Assembly: GCA_036265385.1 (NCBI GenBank)
Contig: DATAPD010000047.1
Location: forward strand, 1-10,216
Source of the DNA: DATAPD01 sp036265385
Lineage (GTDB): Bacteria; Acidobacteriota; Terriglobia; Terriglobales; Acidobacteriaceae
Direction: 5' to 3'
Length of the DNA stretch: 10,216 bases
Shown: positions 1 to 7,089 of the stretch, one piece after another
Layout of the letters: each line of letters opens with the position of its first letter
Position numbering within the stretch: position 1 is the stretch's first letter
The notes under the pieces: model-generated
Database searches by the model: none
Told to the model about the DNA's origin: nothing
The model's input: only the letters and a program-made list of their open reading frames with translations
Program-made: the position numbers and the translations under genes

Positions 1-2208
1 GCACTGATCTCTCCCACGCTTCAGCAAACAAGCCCATACGGGGCGGAGACGTTGTACTTAATCAGAGTCTTTCTAGCGAGTAACGACTTGTCGCTGCCGC
101 CTCCTACTGGCTTTTATACGGTGAACTTCGCGGAACGTACGAGCGGAAAGACCTTGCTGAGTTTCAATACCGAGGCGTCGGGTCTGATCTCCTTTGCGCC
201 GCCCAGCAACACGTTTCTCCATGCCGGAATCTACAAGTTGACACTTCATTACAGCGGAGATAGCAACTACGCTCCAGGTGACAGCACTCCGCTGGATATC
301 TTTATCGCACCGTCGAGCACTTCAACCGCAGTCAGCACCAATGTTACGAGCACGAGCCTCGGAGCGCCGTTGACCATCACGGCGAAGGTGACCTCGCCGA
401 CATTCAAACAGATCACTATCATTCCCACTGGTCCTGTTCAATTCTTCGACGGCACTCAACCGCTGGGTATCGTGAACCTAAGCGATGGGGTAGCATCGCT
501 CACAACGCATACGCTCTCGGCGGGAGCGCACAAGCTGACGGCGACATTCAGTGGCGGCACGGGGCCGGATGGCTTCGGCAACTTCACCGGTAGTACAAAC
601 ACTACGAATCTGAACGTGCAAACGAACGCAACCCAGACGTCCATTAGTGCGACTCCGAACCCGTCGAATTTCCGGGATTCGATCACATTCCAGTCAAGGG
701 TGACCCCACAAAACAATCAGGATCTTCGGGTGCCGACGGGACTGGTGAGTTTCAAAGATGGATCAACAATTCTGGGAACGGTTTTGCTCTCGAATGGCCT
801 TGCATCGTTTACGACCTCCACGATAGCCGGAGGAGCGCACACGATCACGGCACAATACGTTGGGGATGCAGTTTTTCAACCCGATAATTCGGCCAACTAT
901 CCGCTGACCGTGAATCCCATCAACTCCGTTACAAACCTGACGATTTCCGAGCCGGACCCAGGCGTTGTGTACGGCGAGTTCGTCGATCTCAATGCCACAA
1001 TCACGGACGCCAACAATACGACTCTGGTGAAAGAACCCGGAACCATCACTTTCAGTTACGTGACGCCGAGTGGTTCCTCGCAGGTGCTGGCGACTGTAAA
1101 CGTAACGCAGGGCAAGGCGACGTTTAGAACGAGTGCGTTGCCGGCAGCGCAGTACAACTTTCTAGCAACTTACAGCGGGAGTAACGACTTCAATCCGAGT
1201 AAGTCCAATTTGCACACGTTCTCTGTGAACCCGGCATCCACGAATACGGCAATCAGCTCGCCGGCTTCAGGCACCAGCGTCAATGTCGGACAGCCGATCA
1301 TCATCAATTTTCAGGTAGCTGTTGTGCAGCCAGGAGGAGGCATCATTTCTGGTGAATCGGTTACCGTGCAGGATCCGAACTTCTCCGATTCGACGTGTAC
1401 CGGGAAGCTGACCGGCACGAGTTCGCCATTCACGGGATCGTGCACTATCACGCCCCAGACTTCCGGAACCCGGCAGTTGAGGGCGTCTTTCCAGGCGCTG
1501 GTCAATCCGAACTACCTGCCCAGTTCGTCGCTTGTAGCAACGGTGATCAATGTTGGGGCAGCAACGCCTGGAGCGACAGCCTTCAGTAATCTGACTCCGT
1601 CGCAGACAATCGCTCAGGGTTCCGCCGGCATTAATCTTTCCGGTGTGATCTCGGCGGCTGGGCCAACTTATCCTCCGGCGAATGAAAATGTCAGCGTGAC
1701 GATTGACGGCATCTCGCGCTCGGTAAACATCGGCGCAAAAGGTGCGTTTGTGTTCAATAGTTTTCCGACGAACACATTGGCGGTTGGTACTTACCCGATT
1801 ACGTACAGCTATGCGGGAGACACGAACTTCAAGCCGGCCAGTGATGCTACGACGACGTTAACGGTGAACAGCAGCGGGCAAGGAACCACTACCACAACCA
1901 TCACGCCTTCTGTACAGCAATGCGTGAGCGGAATTCCTTTTGTACTAACGATTCAGGTGAGTTCCAAGCAAGGCACGCCGGACGGAACGGTTGTCCTGGT
2001 TCGTACGAACCCTGACAACACGCAGACGCTAATTGGGTCACAGCTGCTTGCGAGCGGTCTGTGGGCGCCTGCCGTCAACAGCGCTGATAATTTCCCGATG
2101 AGTCCGGGAACATACAGTTTCACTGCAAATTATCAGGGGAATTCCAACTTCAACTCGAGCATGGGAACACTTAGCAACTTCAAGTGCACGGCGGCGGCGA
2201 GGAAATGA
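1..2208 (+). CDS. Ig-like domain repeat protein, secreted/surface (5' end outside window)
   Basis: The reading frame is open from base 1, so the gene starts upstream and any signal peptide is missing; the TTG at 52 is not a credible start. The visible 735 residues form about seven consecutive Ig-like beta-sandwich repeats of roughly 95-105 residues. Approximate positions are 1-306, 325-624, 634-918, 928-1230, 1237-1551, 1558-1866 and 1885-2184. Most repeats have a central 'G.v.F.dG...lg...l..G.a.f.t..l..G.h..ta.Y' pattern and end in a Y-x-G-(D/N/S)-x-x-F/Y motif (YSGDSNY, YVGDAVF, YSGSNDF, YAGDTNF, YQGNSNF), as in Big_3_5-type bacterial Ig repeats. The composition is rich in Thr, Ser and Asn, with very few Cys: one pair in repeat 5 and another in the last repeat. 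It ends a few residues after the final strand with no membrane anchor, sortase signal or recognisable secretion domain. Such arrays usually act as stalks of secreted or surface proteins; the functional part, if any, would lie upstream. The family call is firm, the function unknown. Confidence 0.9.
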   Translation, partial: ALISPTLQQTSPYGAETLYLIRVFLASNDLSLPPPTGFYTVNFAERTSGKTLLSFNTEASGLISFAPPSNTFLHAGIYKLTLHYSGDSNYAPGDSTPLDIFIAPSSTSTAVSTNVTSTSLGAPLTITAKVTSPTFKQITIIPTGPVQFFDGTQPLGIVNLSDGVASLTTHTLSAGAHKLTATFSGGTGPDGFGNFTGSTNTTNLNVQTNATQTSISATPNPSNFRDSITFQSRVTPQNNQDLRVPTGLVSFKDGSTILGTVLLSNGLASFTTSTIAGGAHTITAQYVGDAVFQPDNSANYPLTVNPINSVTNLTISEPDPGVVYGEFVDLNATITDANNTTLVKEPGTITFSYVTPSGSSQVLATVNVTQGKATFRTSALPAAQYNFLATYSGSNDFNPSKSNLHTFSVNPASTNTAISSPASGTSVNVGQPIIINFQVAVVQPGGGIISGESVTVQDPNFSDSTCTGKLTGTSSPFTGSCTITPQTSGTRQLRASFQALVNPNYLPSSSLVATVINVGAATPGATAFSNLTPSQTIAQGSAGINLSGVISAAGPTYPPANENVSVTIDGISRSVNIGAKGAFVFNSFPTNTLAVGTYPITYSYAGDTNFKPASDATTTLTVNSSGQGTTTTTITPSVQQCVSGIPFVLTIQVSSKQGTPDGTVVLVRTNPDNTQTLIGSQLLASGLWAPAVNSADNFPMSPGTYSFTANYQGNSNFNSSMGTLSNFKCTAAARK

Positions 2209-2272
2209 GAACTGGCCACGCTTGCGCATCTGTTTAGCGGACGGAGCACTGTAGCATTGGTCGCGGTACAGT
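2209..2272. other. short convergent intergenic spacer
   Basis: These 64 bases separate the stop codons of the convergent Ig-repeat gene (+) and DinB gene (-). I see no strong hairpin followed by a T-run, so no terminator is assigned. Confidence 0.5.
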
Positions 2273-2851
2273 CTACAAAGAACTTGGAAATTCCGGCGAC
2301 TGCCGTACACGTTCGGCTTGCAAGATGTGCCGGAGTTCGTGCTTCCACGTCAATTCGAAGCCGACTCCGACGGTGAAGCGAACGAGCGGAGCTAGCGGGT
2401 TCTTGTAACGAATGCGATTCACATTGAAGGCAGCGGCCCTGCGCACCAAGTCTTTCGCCTGCTGATTACTTCTCAGAAAGTCATTCAAGACAGATGGACT
2501 GATTTGCGTGTCGGGCTTGATCTTTTTGGGGGAATTTACTCGACGTGTATTCGGACCAGGTTCGACGTAATTACGCATGAACCATCCGCTGACTCGACCG
2601 ATTTTCAGCTCGCCCACTGGAGATGGATGCTCGCCATCCAAGGCACGGGAGATGGCTGCACCGTACTCACGGTTGAATTCCACCAGATGTTGAAGACACT
2701 GGCCGATGCTCCATTCCTGTGGAGACGGGCGCCAATTGAGTTGTTCGTTCGTCAGGTTTTGGGCCAGTGTTTGAGCACGAAGGTCGGCATTGTCCAATTG
2801 AGCAATGATCCGCTCGGGCCAAGCTGGTGTCGCTCGAACTTCTTTATCCAT
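2273..2851 (-). CDS. DinB-family metal-binding four-helix protein (cytoplasmic)
   Basis: A 192-residue protein beginning MDKEV with an all-helical, amphipathic pattern. It carries the metal-binding His triad of the DinB/YfiT-like superfamily: H55 in QCLQHLVEF, and H171 and H175 in WKHELRHILQAERV, which is the diagnostic last-helix HxxxH. The W-x-P-S-P-x-E-W-S-I-G segment (40-50) is also typical of the DinB_2 type. Family members bind a divalent metal, and some are bacillithiol- or mycothiol-dependent transferases; the substrate here cannot be told. There is no signal peptide, so it should be cytoplasmic. I chose the ATG at 2851 over an in-frame TTG two codons upstream. No Shine-Dalgarno sequence is well placed for the ATG, but a TATAAT lies 7 nt upstream, which suggests a leaderless message. 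It is a single-gene unit, convergent with the Ig-repeat gene. Confidence 0.85.
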   Translation of the reverse strand: MDKEVRATPAWPERIIAQLDNADLRAQTLAQNLTNEQLNWRPSPQEWSIGQCLQHLVEFNREYGAAISRALDGEHPSPVGELKIGRVSGWFMRNYVEPGPNTRRVNSPKKIKPDTQISPSVLNDFLRSNQQAKDLVRRAAAFNVNRIRYKNPLAPLVRFTVGVGFELTWKHELRHILQAERVRQSPEFPSSL

Positions 2852-2858
2852 CCTCAAA

Positions 2859-2864
2859 ATTATA
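2859..2864 (-). promoter_or_regulatory. candidate -10 box (TATAAT) for the DinB gene, leaderless configuration
   Basis: The minus strand reads TATAAT, then TTTGAGG, then the ATG at 2851. A perfect consensus -10 element 7 nt from the ATG would place the transcription start on or next to the start codon. I see no convincing -35 (CCATTC at 17-bp spacing), so the call rests on the -10 alone. Confidence 0.4.
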
Positions 2865-3281
2865 AGTGGACGGGCGGCAGAGAATGGTCAGAAGAATGTC
2901 AAAAGATGATTGTTGATGAACACTCCTGCCGCGCGGAATCAGAGCTAACACAAATGCGAGTGGCGGGGGATTGCAATATCGCCCACACAGAAAGCACGCG
3001 TCTGTTCGAGTCGGAATAGTTCAGGTTTGGCGTGATCGTGAAGCGGCAAAATTTTGCGGATGGGAAGACCTATTTTGCGGTTCACCACCCGCTGTTTTCA
3101 CGCGCGTCATACCCGATTCACCTGATCGCCCGATCGAGCTGTTTTAGGCGATTCTGGTTTTGCCGGGTTAACTGGGCAGCGCAATCGCGCTCGGTTTGGC
3201 GAATACCAAATCGTTCCACAGGCCGTTCGCCTCCATATTCGGCAAAACACAAATTCCAAAAGTTCCAAACGGGAGATCGCA
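2865..3281. other. gene-free stretch upstream of panD
   Basis: About 417 bases between the DinB promoter side and panD. Reading frames crossing it look like chance: basic, Arg/Ser-rich, without domain signatures. It holds a 12-bp palindrome GCAAAATTTTGC (3046-3057), the direct repeat ATTTTGCGG at 3051-3059 and 3072-3080 (21-bp offset), a short inverted repeat GATCG-CC-CGATC (3124-3135), and TTCCAAA twice at 3255-3261 and 3264-3270. The panD promoter presumably lies here, but I cannot pick a convincing -35/-10 pair. Confidence 0.45.
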
Positions 3282-3671
3282 GTGGTTCGTACAATGCTTC
3301 AGGCCAAGCTACATCGCGCACGTGTGACACAATGCTTTTTGGATTACGAGGGTTCGTGCGGCATCGACGAAGACTTGCTCGAGGTGTCTGGAATCCTGCC
3401 GAACCAATATATTGAAATCTACAATGTCACTAATGGGGAGCGCTTCTGCACCTATGCGATTCGGGGCCGACGCGGGTCCGGAGAGATATCACTGAATGGT
3501 GCAGCTGCCCGCAAAGTGGCACTTGGAGACATCCTGATCATCTGTGCTTACTCTGCCTATAACGAAGCGGAGGTAGCTTCGCACCAACCGGTCGTAGTCT
3601 TGATTGATGAAAACAACCAGGTGCGCGAGGTGATTCGCCCGGCCGTGCACCAGCCATCAATTGCGGCCTGA
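3282..3671 (+). CDS. panD: aspartate 1-decarboxylase (pyruvoyl-dependent), beta-alanine synthesis
   Basis: A 129-residue protein, the usual PanD size. It decarboxylates L-aspartate to beta-alanine for pantothenate and coenzyme A synthesis in the cytoplasm. The proenzyme self-cleaves at Gly24-Ser25, visible in YEGSC, and Ser25 becomes the pyruvoyl group. The catalytic set is present: K9 in MLQAKLHR, R54, T57 and Y58 in NGERFCTYAI, and N72 in the NGAAA block. The start is GTG at 3282, supported by GGGAG six bases upstream and by alignment of VRTMLQ with the family N-terminus. The C-terminal tail after residue 115 is divergent, as is common. No panB, panC or PanM/PanZ maturation factor is nearby, so it is a stand-alone gene; self-processing without a partner is normal outside enterobacteria. 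Confidence 0.96.
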   Translation: MVRTMLQAKLHRARVTQCFLDYEGSCGIDEDLLEVSGILPNQYIEIYNVTNGERFCTYAIRGRRGSGEISLNGAAARKVALGDILIICAYSAYNEAEVASHQPVVVLIDENNQVREVIRPAVHQPSIAA

Positions 3672-3691
3672 AAATAATCAGTCCGCAATTG
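3658..3691. terminator. inverted repeat at the panD 3' end, possible bidirectional terminator
   Basis: CAATTGCGG (3658-3666) and CCGCAATTG (3683-3691) form a perfect 9-bp stem with a 16-nt loop spanning the panD stop codon. The right arm also belongs to a 12-bp palindrome, CCGCAATTGCGG (3683-3694). It sits between two convergent genes, as expected for a shared terminator, but only a weak T-stretch follows (ACTTTTAT near 3705). Confidence 0.4.
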
Positions 3692-3717
3692 CGGCTATTG
3701 GGTGACTTTTATCTCGG

Positions 3718-4206
3718 TCATCGGGAGTCTTTTACTGCCGCTTCGATTGCAGCTACATCGATCTTTTGCATGGCCATCATTGCGTCAAAGGCGCGCTTGG
3801 CCACTTGGCCACCAGTTGCCAATGCTTCGCTCAACATTCGTGGCGTAATCTGCCAGGAAACGCCCCATTTGTCCTTGCACCAGCCGCACTCACTCTCCTG
3901 GCCACCATTGCCAACAATGGCATTCCAGTAGCGGTCCGTTTCTTCCTGATTGTCAGTGGCGATCTGGAATGAGAATGCCTCGTTGTGCTTGAAAGCAGGG
4001 CCGCCATTCAGGCCGAGGCAAGGAATACCGGCGACTGTGAAGTTGACGGTTAGCACATCGCCCGCCTTCCCGGCCGGGTAATCGGACGGAGCGCGATGCA
4101 CACCCTCCACACTACTGTTCGGGAAGGTCGCGACGTAAAACCGAGCAGCAGCTTCGGCGTCTTTGTCGTACCACAGACAAATTGTGTTCTTAGCGATTTT
4201 TGGCAT
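3718..4206 (-). CDS. VOC-superfamily protein, PhnB / '3-demethylubiquinone methyltransferase-like' type
   Basis: A 162-residue protein of the vicinal oxygen chelate fold. Recognisable elements are the N-terminal ICLWYDKDAEAAARFYVATFPNS strand-helix (9-31, given here as its LWYD and AARFY cores), the VNFTVAGIPCLGLNGGP segment (54-70), FKHNEAFSF (72-80) and the ECGWCKDKWGVSWQITP block (106-122). This is the PhnB-like family often named 3-demethylubiquinone-9 3-methyltransferase in databases. That name is misleading: there is no SAM-binding fold, and the biochemical role of most members is unknown. The start at 4206 is supported by AAAGG about 8 nt upstream. Dodecin lies upstream on the same strand but about 290 nt away, so it is probably an independent transcription unit. 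Confidence 0.88.
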   Translation of the reverse strand: MPKIAKNTICLWYDKDAEAAARFYVATFPNSSVEGVHRAPSDYPAGKAGDVLTVNFTVAGIPCLGLNGGPAFKHNEAFSFQIATDNQEETDRYWNAIVGNGGQESECGWCKDKWGVSWQITPRMLSEALATGGQVAKRAFDAMMAMQKIDVAAIEAAVKDSR

Positions 4207-4496
4207 CTTACCTGCCTTTCGGGTTGATCGCTCGCGCGGAATCAGTCGGGCTTCGCTGAAGTTGTAACAGGATTGCTAGAGAGAATTTGATGGCATCTGG
4301 TCGCAACAGGTTGTGGCTGAGTGCGGCTGAACACCCATGCTATGACTAAATAGTGGATCGGTCTTGAACTCAGGCGATCGCGCAACGATTGCGCCTTCGC
4401 ACTTGAGTGGGGAAGTTTAAATCATTGGTACCCACACTTTGAACAGCGTAAAGGGTGGGTACCGTTATTGCAGAACAGAGTTAAAGAGGGATAACG
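4207..4496. other. intergenic stretch between VOC gene and dodecin
   Basis: 290 bases without a credible gene. It should contain the VOC promoter (minus strand), which I cannot place. Its main feature is the strong hairpin at 4426-4464, listed separately. A short imperfect direct repeat (GTGGCTGA / GTGCGGCTGA, about 4313-4330) looks like chance. Confidence 0.5.
4426..4464. repeat. long inverted repeat / REP-like hairpin (GGTACCCAC ... GTGGGTACC)
   Basis: GGTACCCAC at 4427-4435 pairs perfectly with GTGGGTACC at 4455-4463. After one A/G mismatch, CTTT (4437-4440) pairs with AAAG (4450-4453), leaving a 9-nt loop; a T-G pair can close the base (4426/4464). It lies 33 nt beyond the dodecin stop codon, so it may end that transcript. 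The form also resembles the short palindromic intergenic repeats with a GGGTGGGTACC core that I associate with Acidobacteriota genomes. No second copy exists in this window, so repeat status is inference. Confidence 0.6.
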
Positions 4497-4697
4497 TTAC
4501 TTCTGAACATCGAAATAGATTTTTGCCGTGGCGCGATATTGAACGATTTTTTCACCTTCAAGTTCCATCTCGAATTCCGCCACGCGCGCCCATTTCATGC
4601 CTCGAACCGTTTTTGCCGCTTCTTTCACGGCGTTTGCTGCAGCCTTTGCGAAACTCTCGTTGGAAGATCCTACTATGTCGATAACTTTCTGTGCCAT
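4497..4697 (-). CDS. dodecin family protein (flavin-binding)
   Basis: A 66-residue protein, the normal dodecin size, with the MAQKVIDIVGSS first strand, a helix of about residues 13-31 and then the K-T-V-R-G-M-K-W motif. W36 matches the tryptophan that stacks on the flavin isoalloxazine ring in archaeal dodecin. The two final strands (37-47 and 51-64) complete the beta-alpha-beta-beta fold. Dodecins assemble into hollow dodecamers that store or buffer riboflavin, FMN or FAD, and in some bacteria coenzyme A; here the ligand is not determined. I chose the ATG at 4697 because AAAGGAG lies 7 nt upstream (4705-4711) and the family begins here, although an in-frame ATG eight codons upstream exists. 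Confidence 0.93.
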   Translation of the reverse strand: MAQKVIDIVGSSNESFAKAAANAVKEAAKTVRGMKWARVAEFEMELEGEKIVQYRATAKIYFDVQK

Positions 4698-4859
4698 CGT
4701 GATGCTCCTTTGAAGTTTCATTCGATTCTACGCGCTGGCGAGTATGAGAGAAGTTGTTGGAGGTCGCTCGGTGCACAGAGCTTGCGGCGGGGGTGTCCAG
4801 GTGTCAGGGCTACGGAAACGGGAATCGCAAGAATAGAATGGCGCCGGGGGTGAAAAACA

Positions 4860-5279
4860 ATGCCGACGATTGAGGGGAAACAAGCCCAGATATGGATCAA
4901 TGAGTATGTGAAGACGTCGGGGGAGTTCGAGGGCGTCGCGAAGGCGGTGCGGACGCTCATGCAGGCGGTGAAGGGAGTTGAGGAGTATGTGAATCCGTGG
5001 AGCATTCCGTCATTCGATTCGAACGGACCGCTGTGCTGCTTCATGGTCGGTAAAGAGCATGTGACGTTTGCATTCATGCGGGGTGCAGCGCTGCCAGATC
5101 CGGAGAAATTGCTGGAGGGAACGGGGAAGGGCGTGCGTCATGTCAAGCTGCGAAGTGTCGCCGATGTGAGGAGGCCGGGGGTGAAGAAGTTGGTTTTGGA
5201 GGCGGTAAAGCTGAACAAAAAAGACCCGCCATCAGGAAAGATGGTGGGGATGGAAAAGAGAAAGCGCAAGAGCAAGTAA
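4860..5279 (+). CDS. DUF1801 (YdhG-like) domain protein
   Basis: A 139-residue protein with the DUF1801 layout: an N-terminal helical part (about 1-40), the W-S-I-P-S-F block near 47-52, the core PLCCFMVGKEHVTFAF (57-72), then GAALPDP...LLEGTGKGVRHVKLRS (75-98). The tail is strongly basic (KRKRKSK). It is related to the YdhG / iron-chaperone (frataxin-like) fold group, whose bacterial members have no agreed function. No signal peptide is present, so it is cytoplasmic. It begins with ATG at 4860; a G-run at 4846-4850 may serve as a weak ribosome binding site. It is divergent from dodecin with 162 nt between starts, so the promoters of both lie there. Near its 3' end an in-gene inverted repeat (CCCGCCATC/GATGGTGGG, 5225-5248) is visible. 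Confidence 0.85.
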   Translation: MPTIEGKQAQIWINEYVKTSGEFEGVAKAVRTLMQAVKGVEEYVNPWSIPSFDSNGPLCCFMVGKEHVTFAFMRGAALPDPEKLLEGTGKGVRHVKLRSVADVRRPGVKKLVLEAVKLNKKDPPSGKMVGMEKRKRKSK

Positions 5280-5344
5280 GCGGTGGGTTGGGGGTTGTGT
5301 GTGCGAGAAAGTTGAGGTCGCGAATAAATAGAACAACGTGGTCT

Positions 5345-6139
5345 CTAATGGGGACGAGCGGGGGAGTCCTGAGTTGAGGGTGGCATAAATTTCAATAACT
5401 TGACCAGGTCCGGGATTGTGATTTGGATCGTCAACCGTTTACTGCTGCGCCGGTGAGCAACTTTCGGCGCATCCGCGAAGTGAATCACTTCTGTGACGTT
5501 GGTCTCATCTGTGATTCCGATGTGACTTGTTCCGATGCTGGTGATTTTGTTGCGAGGGATGGTGAAGTTATACGGCTTCTTGTTTTTGCCTTCCTCCGCG
5601 AACTGAAATGAATCTACTGTGAGAGTAATCGTTGCAGGGCCATGATTGAGGTAGGTCACGTTCAGTTGAACGGGATTTGAGAGATCTAACGCTTCGTCTG
5701 CTTGGGCCACGCGCGAGAGTCGGGCGACCAACTCAGAGTCGGGAAACTCCTCCAGGATTTTGACACGGTTATCGTTATCGAACTCGACGATCAAATTGCG
5801 TTTGTTCCAAATGCGTCCTCCAGTGCCGCCGCAGTTATAGTTTCCGCACCCGAAGGCCCATGCACCCCACGTCGATACCGACCACCGCGCGATGAGAAAA
5901 TGGGAGCTTTGCAGGCCGACATCGAACGGCTTGAGGGTCGATTCGATCTCCGCTCGAGAGGTCTGGCCGACATGCGTCGATTCAAGCGTGAAATTCTGCT
6001 CGACACCTTGGGCGCTACGTGTGCGGCGATGAAGAGGTGTGGCACCGATACATCCCGCGAGTGTTATGCAGAAGAGGAGGATGAGCGCTTTGAATGTGGT
6101 AACTTGGAGTTGTTGGAATGTTGCGGATGTGGGGCGCAT
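5345..6139 (-). CDS. putative lipoprotein of unknown function, with a BamE/SmpA-like segment
   Basis: A 264-residue exported lipoprotein. A basic N-terminus is followed by a hydrophobic stretch (about 16-29) and the lipobox L-A-G-C, with C30 as the lipidated residue, so it should be membrane-anchored in the periplasm. Residues of about 50-135 contain 'VGQTSRAEIESTL ... LIVEFDNDNRV', resembling the helix and strand pattern of BamE/SmpA-type small lipoprotein domains; this is a weak similarity by eye. Four residues around FGCGNYNCGG (about 97-106) give a Cys pair and Gly-rich loop. The C-terminal half looks beta-rich (LNVTYLNHG.ATITLTVDSFQF). GGGAG lies 7 nt before the ATG (6147-6151), which supports the start. 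I do not recognise a named family. Confidence 0.72.
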   Translation of the reverse strand: MRPTSATFQQLQVTTFKALILLFCITLAGCIGATPLHRRTRSAQGVEQNFTLESTHVGQTSRAEIESTLKPFDVGLQSSHFLIARWSVSTWGAWAFGCGNYNCGGTGGRIWNKRNLIVEFDNDNRVKILEEFPDSELVARLSRVAQADEALDLSNPVQLNVTYLNHGPATITLTVDSFQFAEEGKNKKPYNFTIPRNKITSIGTSHIGITDETNVTEVIHFADAPKVAHRRSSKRLTIQITIPDLVKLLKFMPPSTQDSPARPH

Positions 6140-6289
6140 GCTTCAACTCCCTTGAACAGGAGTGCCGCATCAAACGCGGTGCTTGCACCGTTAATGCTAG
6201 TTCTAGCTGAAGTCGACTGCAGTGACATGACGCACACTGGCCTGCTCGCGAATGAGCATCGTTTCAGGTCTGTTCCAGGGCGAACTATG
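6140..6289 (-). promoter_or_regulatory. leader/promoter region of the lipoprotein gene with a cluster of palindromes
   Basis: 150 bases between the MOSC stop and lipoprotein start. Four close-packed symmetric elements occur: CGGTGC-TT-GCACCG (6177-6190), GCTAG-TT-CTAGC (6196-6207), AGTCGACT (6211-6218) and ACTGCAGT (6216-6223). The first two share the TT spacer and have centres 18 bp apart. Position upstream of a gene suggests regulator binding or a structured leader; neither is proven. Confidence 0.4.
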
Positions 6290-7015
6290 CTACCGATTGA
6301 GAAATATCTTCTGTCCGACGCTGAGGCGGCCTGTCCGGGTCACAGTGGCATAGATTCCAGCGTTGTTGTCGTTCACGCGAACGATTGTCTTTAGGATTTC
6401 AGGCGCGGGGGCGGCGGTGTCGGGGTCGAGATTCACCATCGAGCAGCGGACATCGCGCATGGTGACGCTGATAGCGGGAGCGTCGCTGGAGTCGCCGAAG
6501 GAAAGTGTGCCGCCTAGCCAGCTGTCTTCCTTGAAAGCACCGGATTTATGCAAGCGAACGACGATGTTCGGGCGGAACCGTCTGATGTCGAGGTTGCGTC
6601 CCGCGAGTCGCCCAATTTCGTGGATGGTGTCGGAGGCGATCACGGAGATGCACGCATCGTCGAAGATGCCGTTCTTGAACTGCATCATCTCGACGGGAGC
6701 GCCGTGGCGGCGATCGATTTCGGCGGCCAAGTCTGGCACAAAGATGGGAAAGTCTTTTCCGTCGGGTGTGCGGACATGTGTCGGGAGTTCTTGTTCGTTC
6801 CCGTTCTGATTGTGGGGAGTAAACAAAACGAGGCCGGGAAACTTGCTGGCGGTGAGATACGGGAATCCACCTTGATCGTTCATGCGCCGAAGTGCGAACC
6901 GTCGGTCGCCGTCGAGGCCGTGCCAGCCGAGTTGCGCGCTCTCGAGTTGCTCGCCACGCATGGACTTCACGGGATAGCGGAAGATGGCTTCGATGTGTCC
7001 GAGTTCGGTGGGCAT
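6290..7015 (-). CDS. MOSC-domain protein (YcbX/mARC-like), probable molybdenum-cofactor oxidoreductase or sulfur-transfer protein
   Basis: A 241-residue two-domain protein. The N-terminal MOSC_N beta-barrel (about 5-95) carries RYPVKSMRGE (13-22) and the G-L-D-G-D-R-R-F motif (33-40). The MOSC domain follows (about 105-240) with RRFRPNIVV (145-153) and the conserved cysteine C191 in VRCSMVNLDPDT. In mARC and YcbX this 'RC...vDPdT' cysteine coordinates molybdenum and reduces N-hydroxylated compounds. YcbX is longer because of a C-terminal 2Fe-2S ferredoxin domain; that is absent here, so an outside electron donor would be needed. The ATG at 7015 has no clear ribosome binding site. The AAA_28 ATPase ends 74 nt upstream on the same strand, so co-transcription is possible. 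The family is secure, the substrate unknown. Confidence 0.9.
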   Translation of the reverse strand: MPTELGHIEAIFRYPVKSMRGEQLESAQLGWHGLDGDRRFALRRMNDQGGFPYLTASKFPGLVLFTPHNQNGNEQELPTHVRTPDGKDFPIFVPDLAAEIDRRHGAPVEMMQFKNGIFDDACISVIASDTIHEIGRLAGRNLDIRRFRPNIVVRLHKSGAFKEDSWLGGTLSFGDSSDAPAISVTMRDVRCSMVNLDPDTAAPAPEILKTIVRVNDNNAGIYATVTRTGRLSVGQKIFLNR

Positions 7016-7089
7016 GGATGGAAGAGTATGCGCGAGGTTGTTGGACTGGTCGCTTAGTTAGCGTATCGCAGAAAATTGAAACGGCGAAA

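Noticed and set aside
2504..3415. Long plus-strand open frames over and after the cytoplasmic DinB gene (ends 3019 and 3415)
   Set aside because: They run antisense to a gene with an intact His triad or through a gene-free stretch, are Arg/Ser/Trp-rich without domain signs, and the second overlaps panD in another frame.
5225..5248. Inverted repeat CCCGCCATC/GATGGTGGG inside the DUF1801 gene
   Set aside because: It lies within coding sequence with no T-run after it, includes a G-U pair, and is followed by 31 more bases of the gene; coincidence is likely.
5702..6394. 230-codon plus-strand frame opposite the lipoprotein gene
   Set aside because: The minus-strand lipoprotein has a signal peptide, lipobox and ribosome site; the plus frame has none of these and runs on into the MOSC gene.
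6548..7057. 169-codon plus-strand frame opposite the MOSC gene
   Set aside because: Antisense shadow of a conserved MOSC protein with recognisable motifs.
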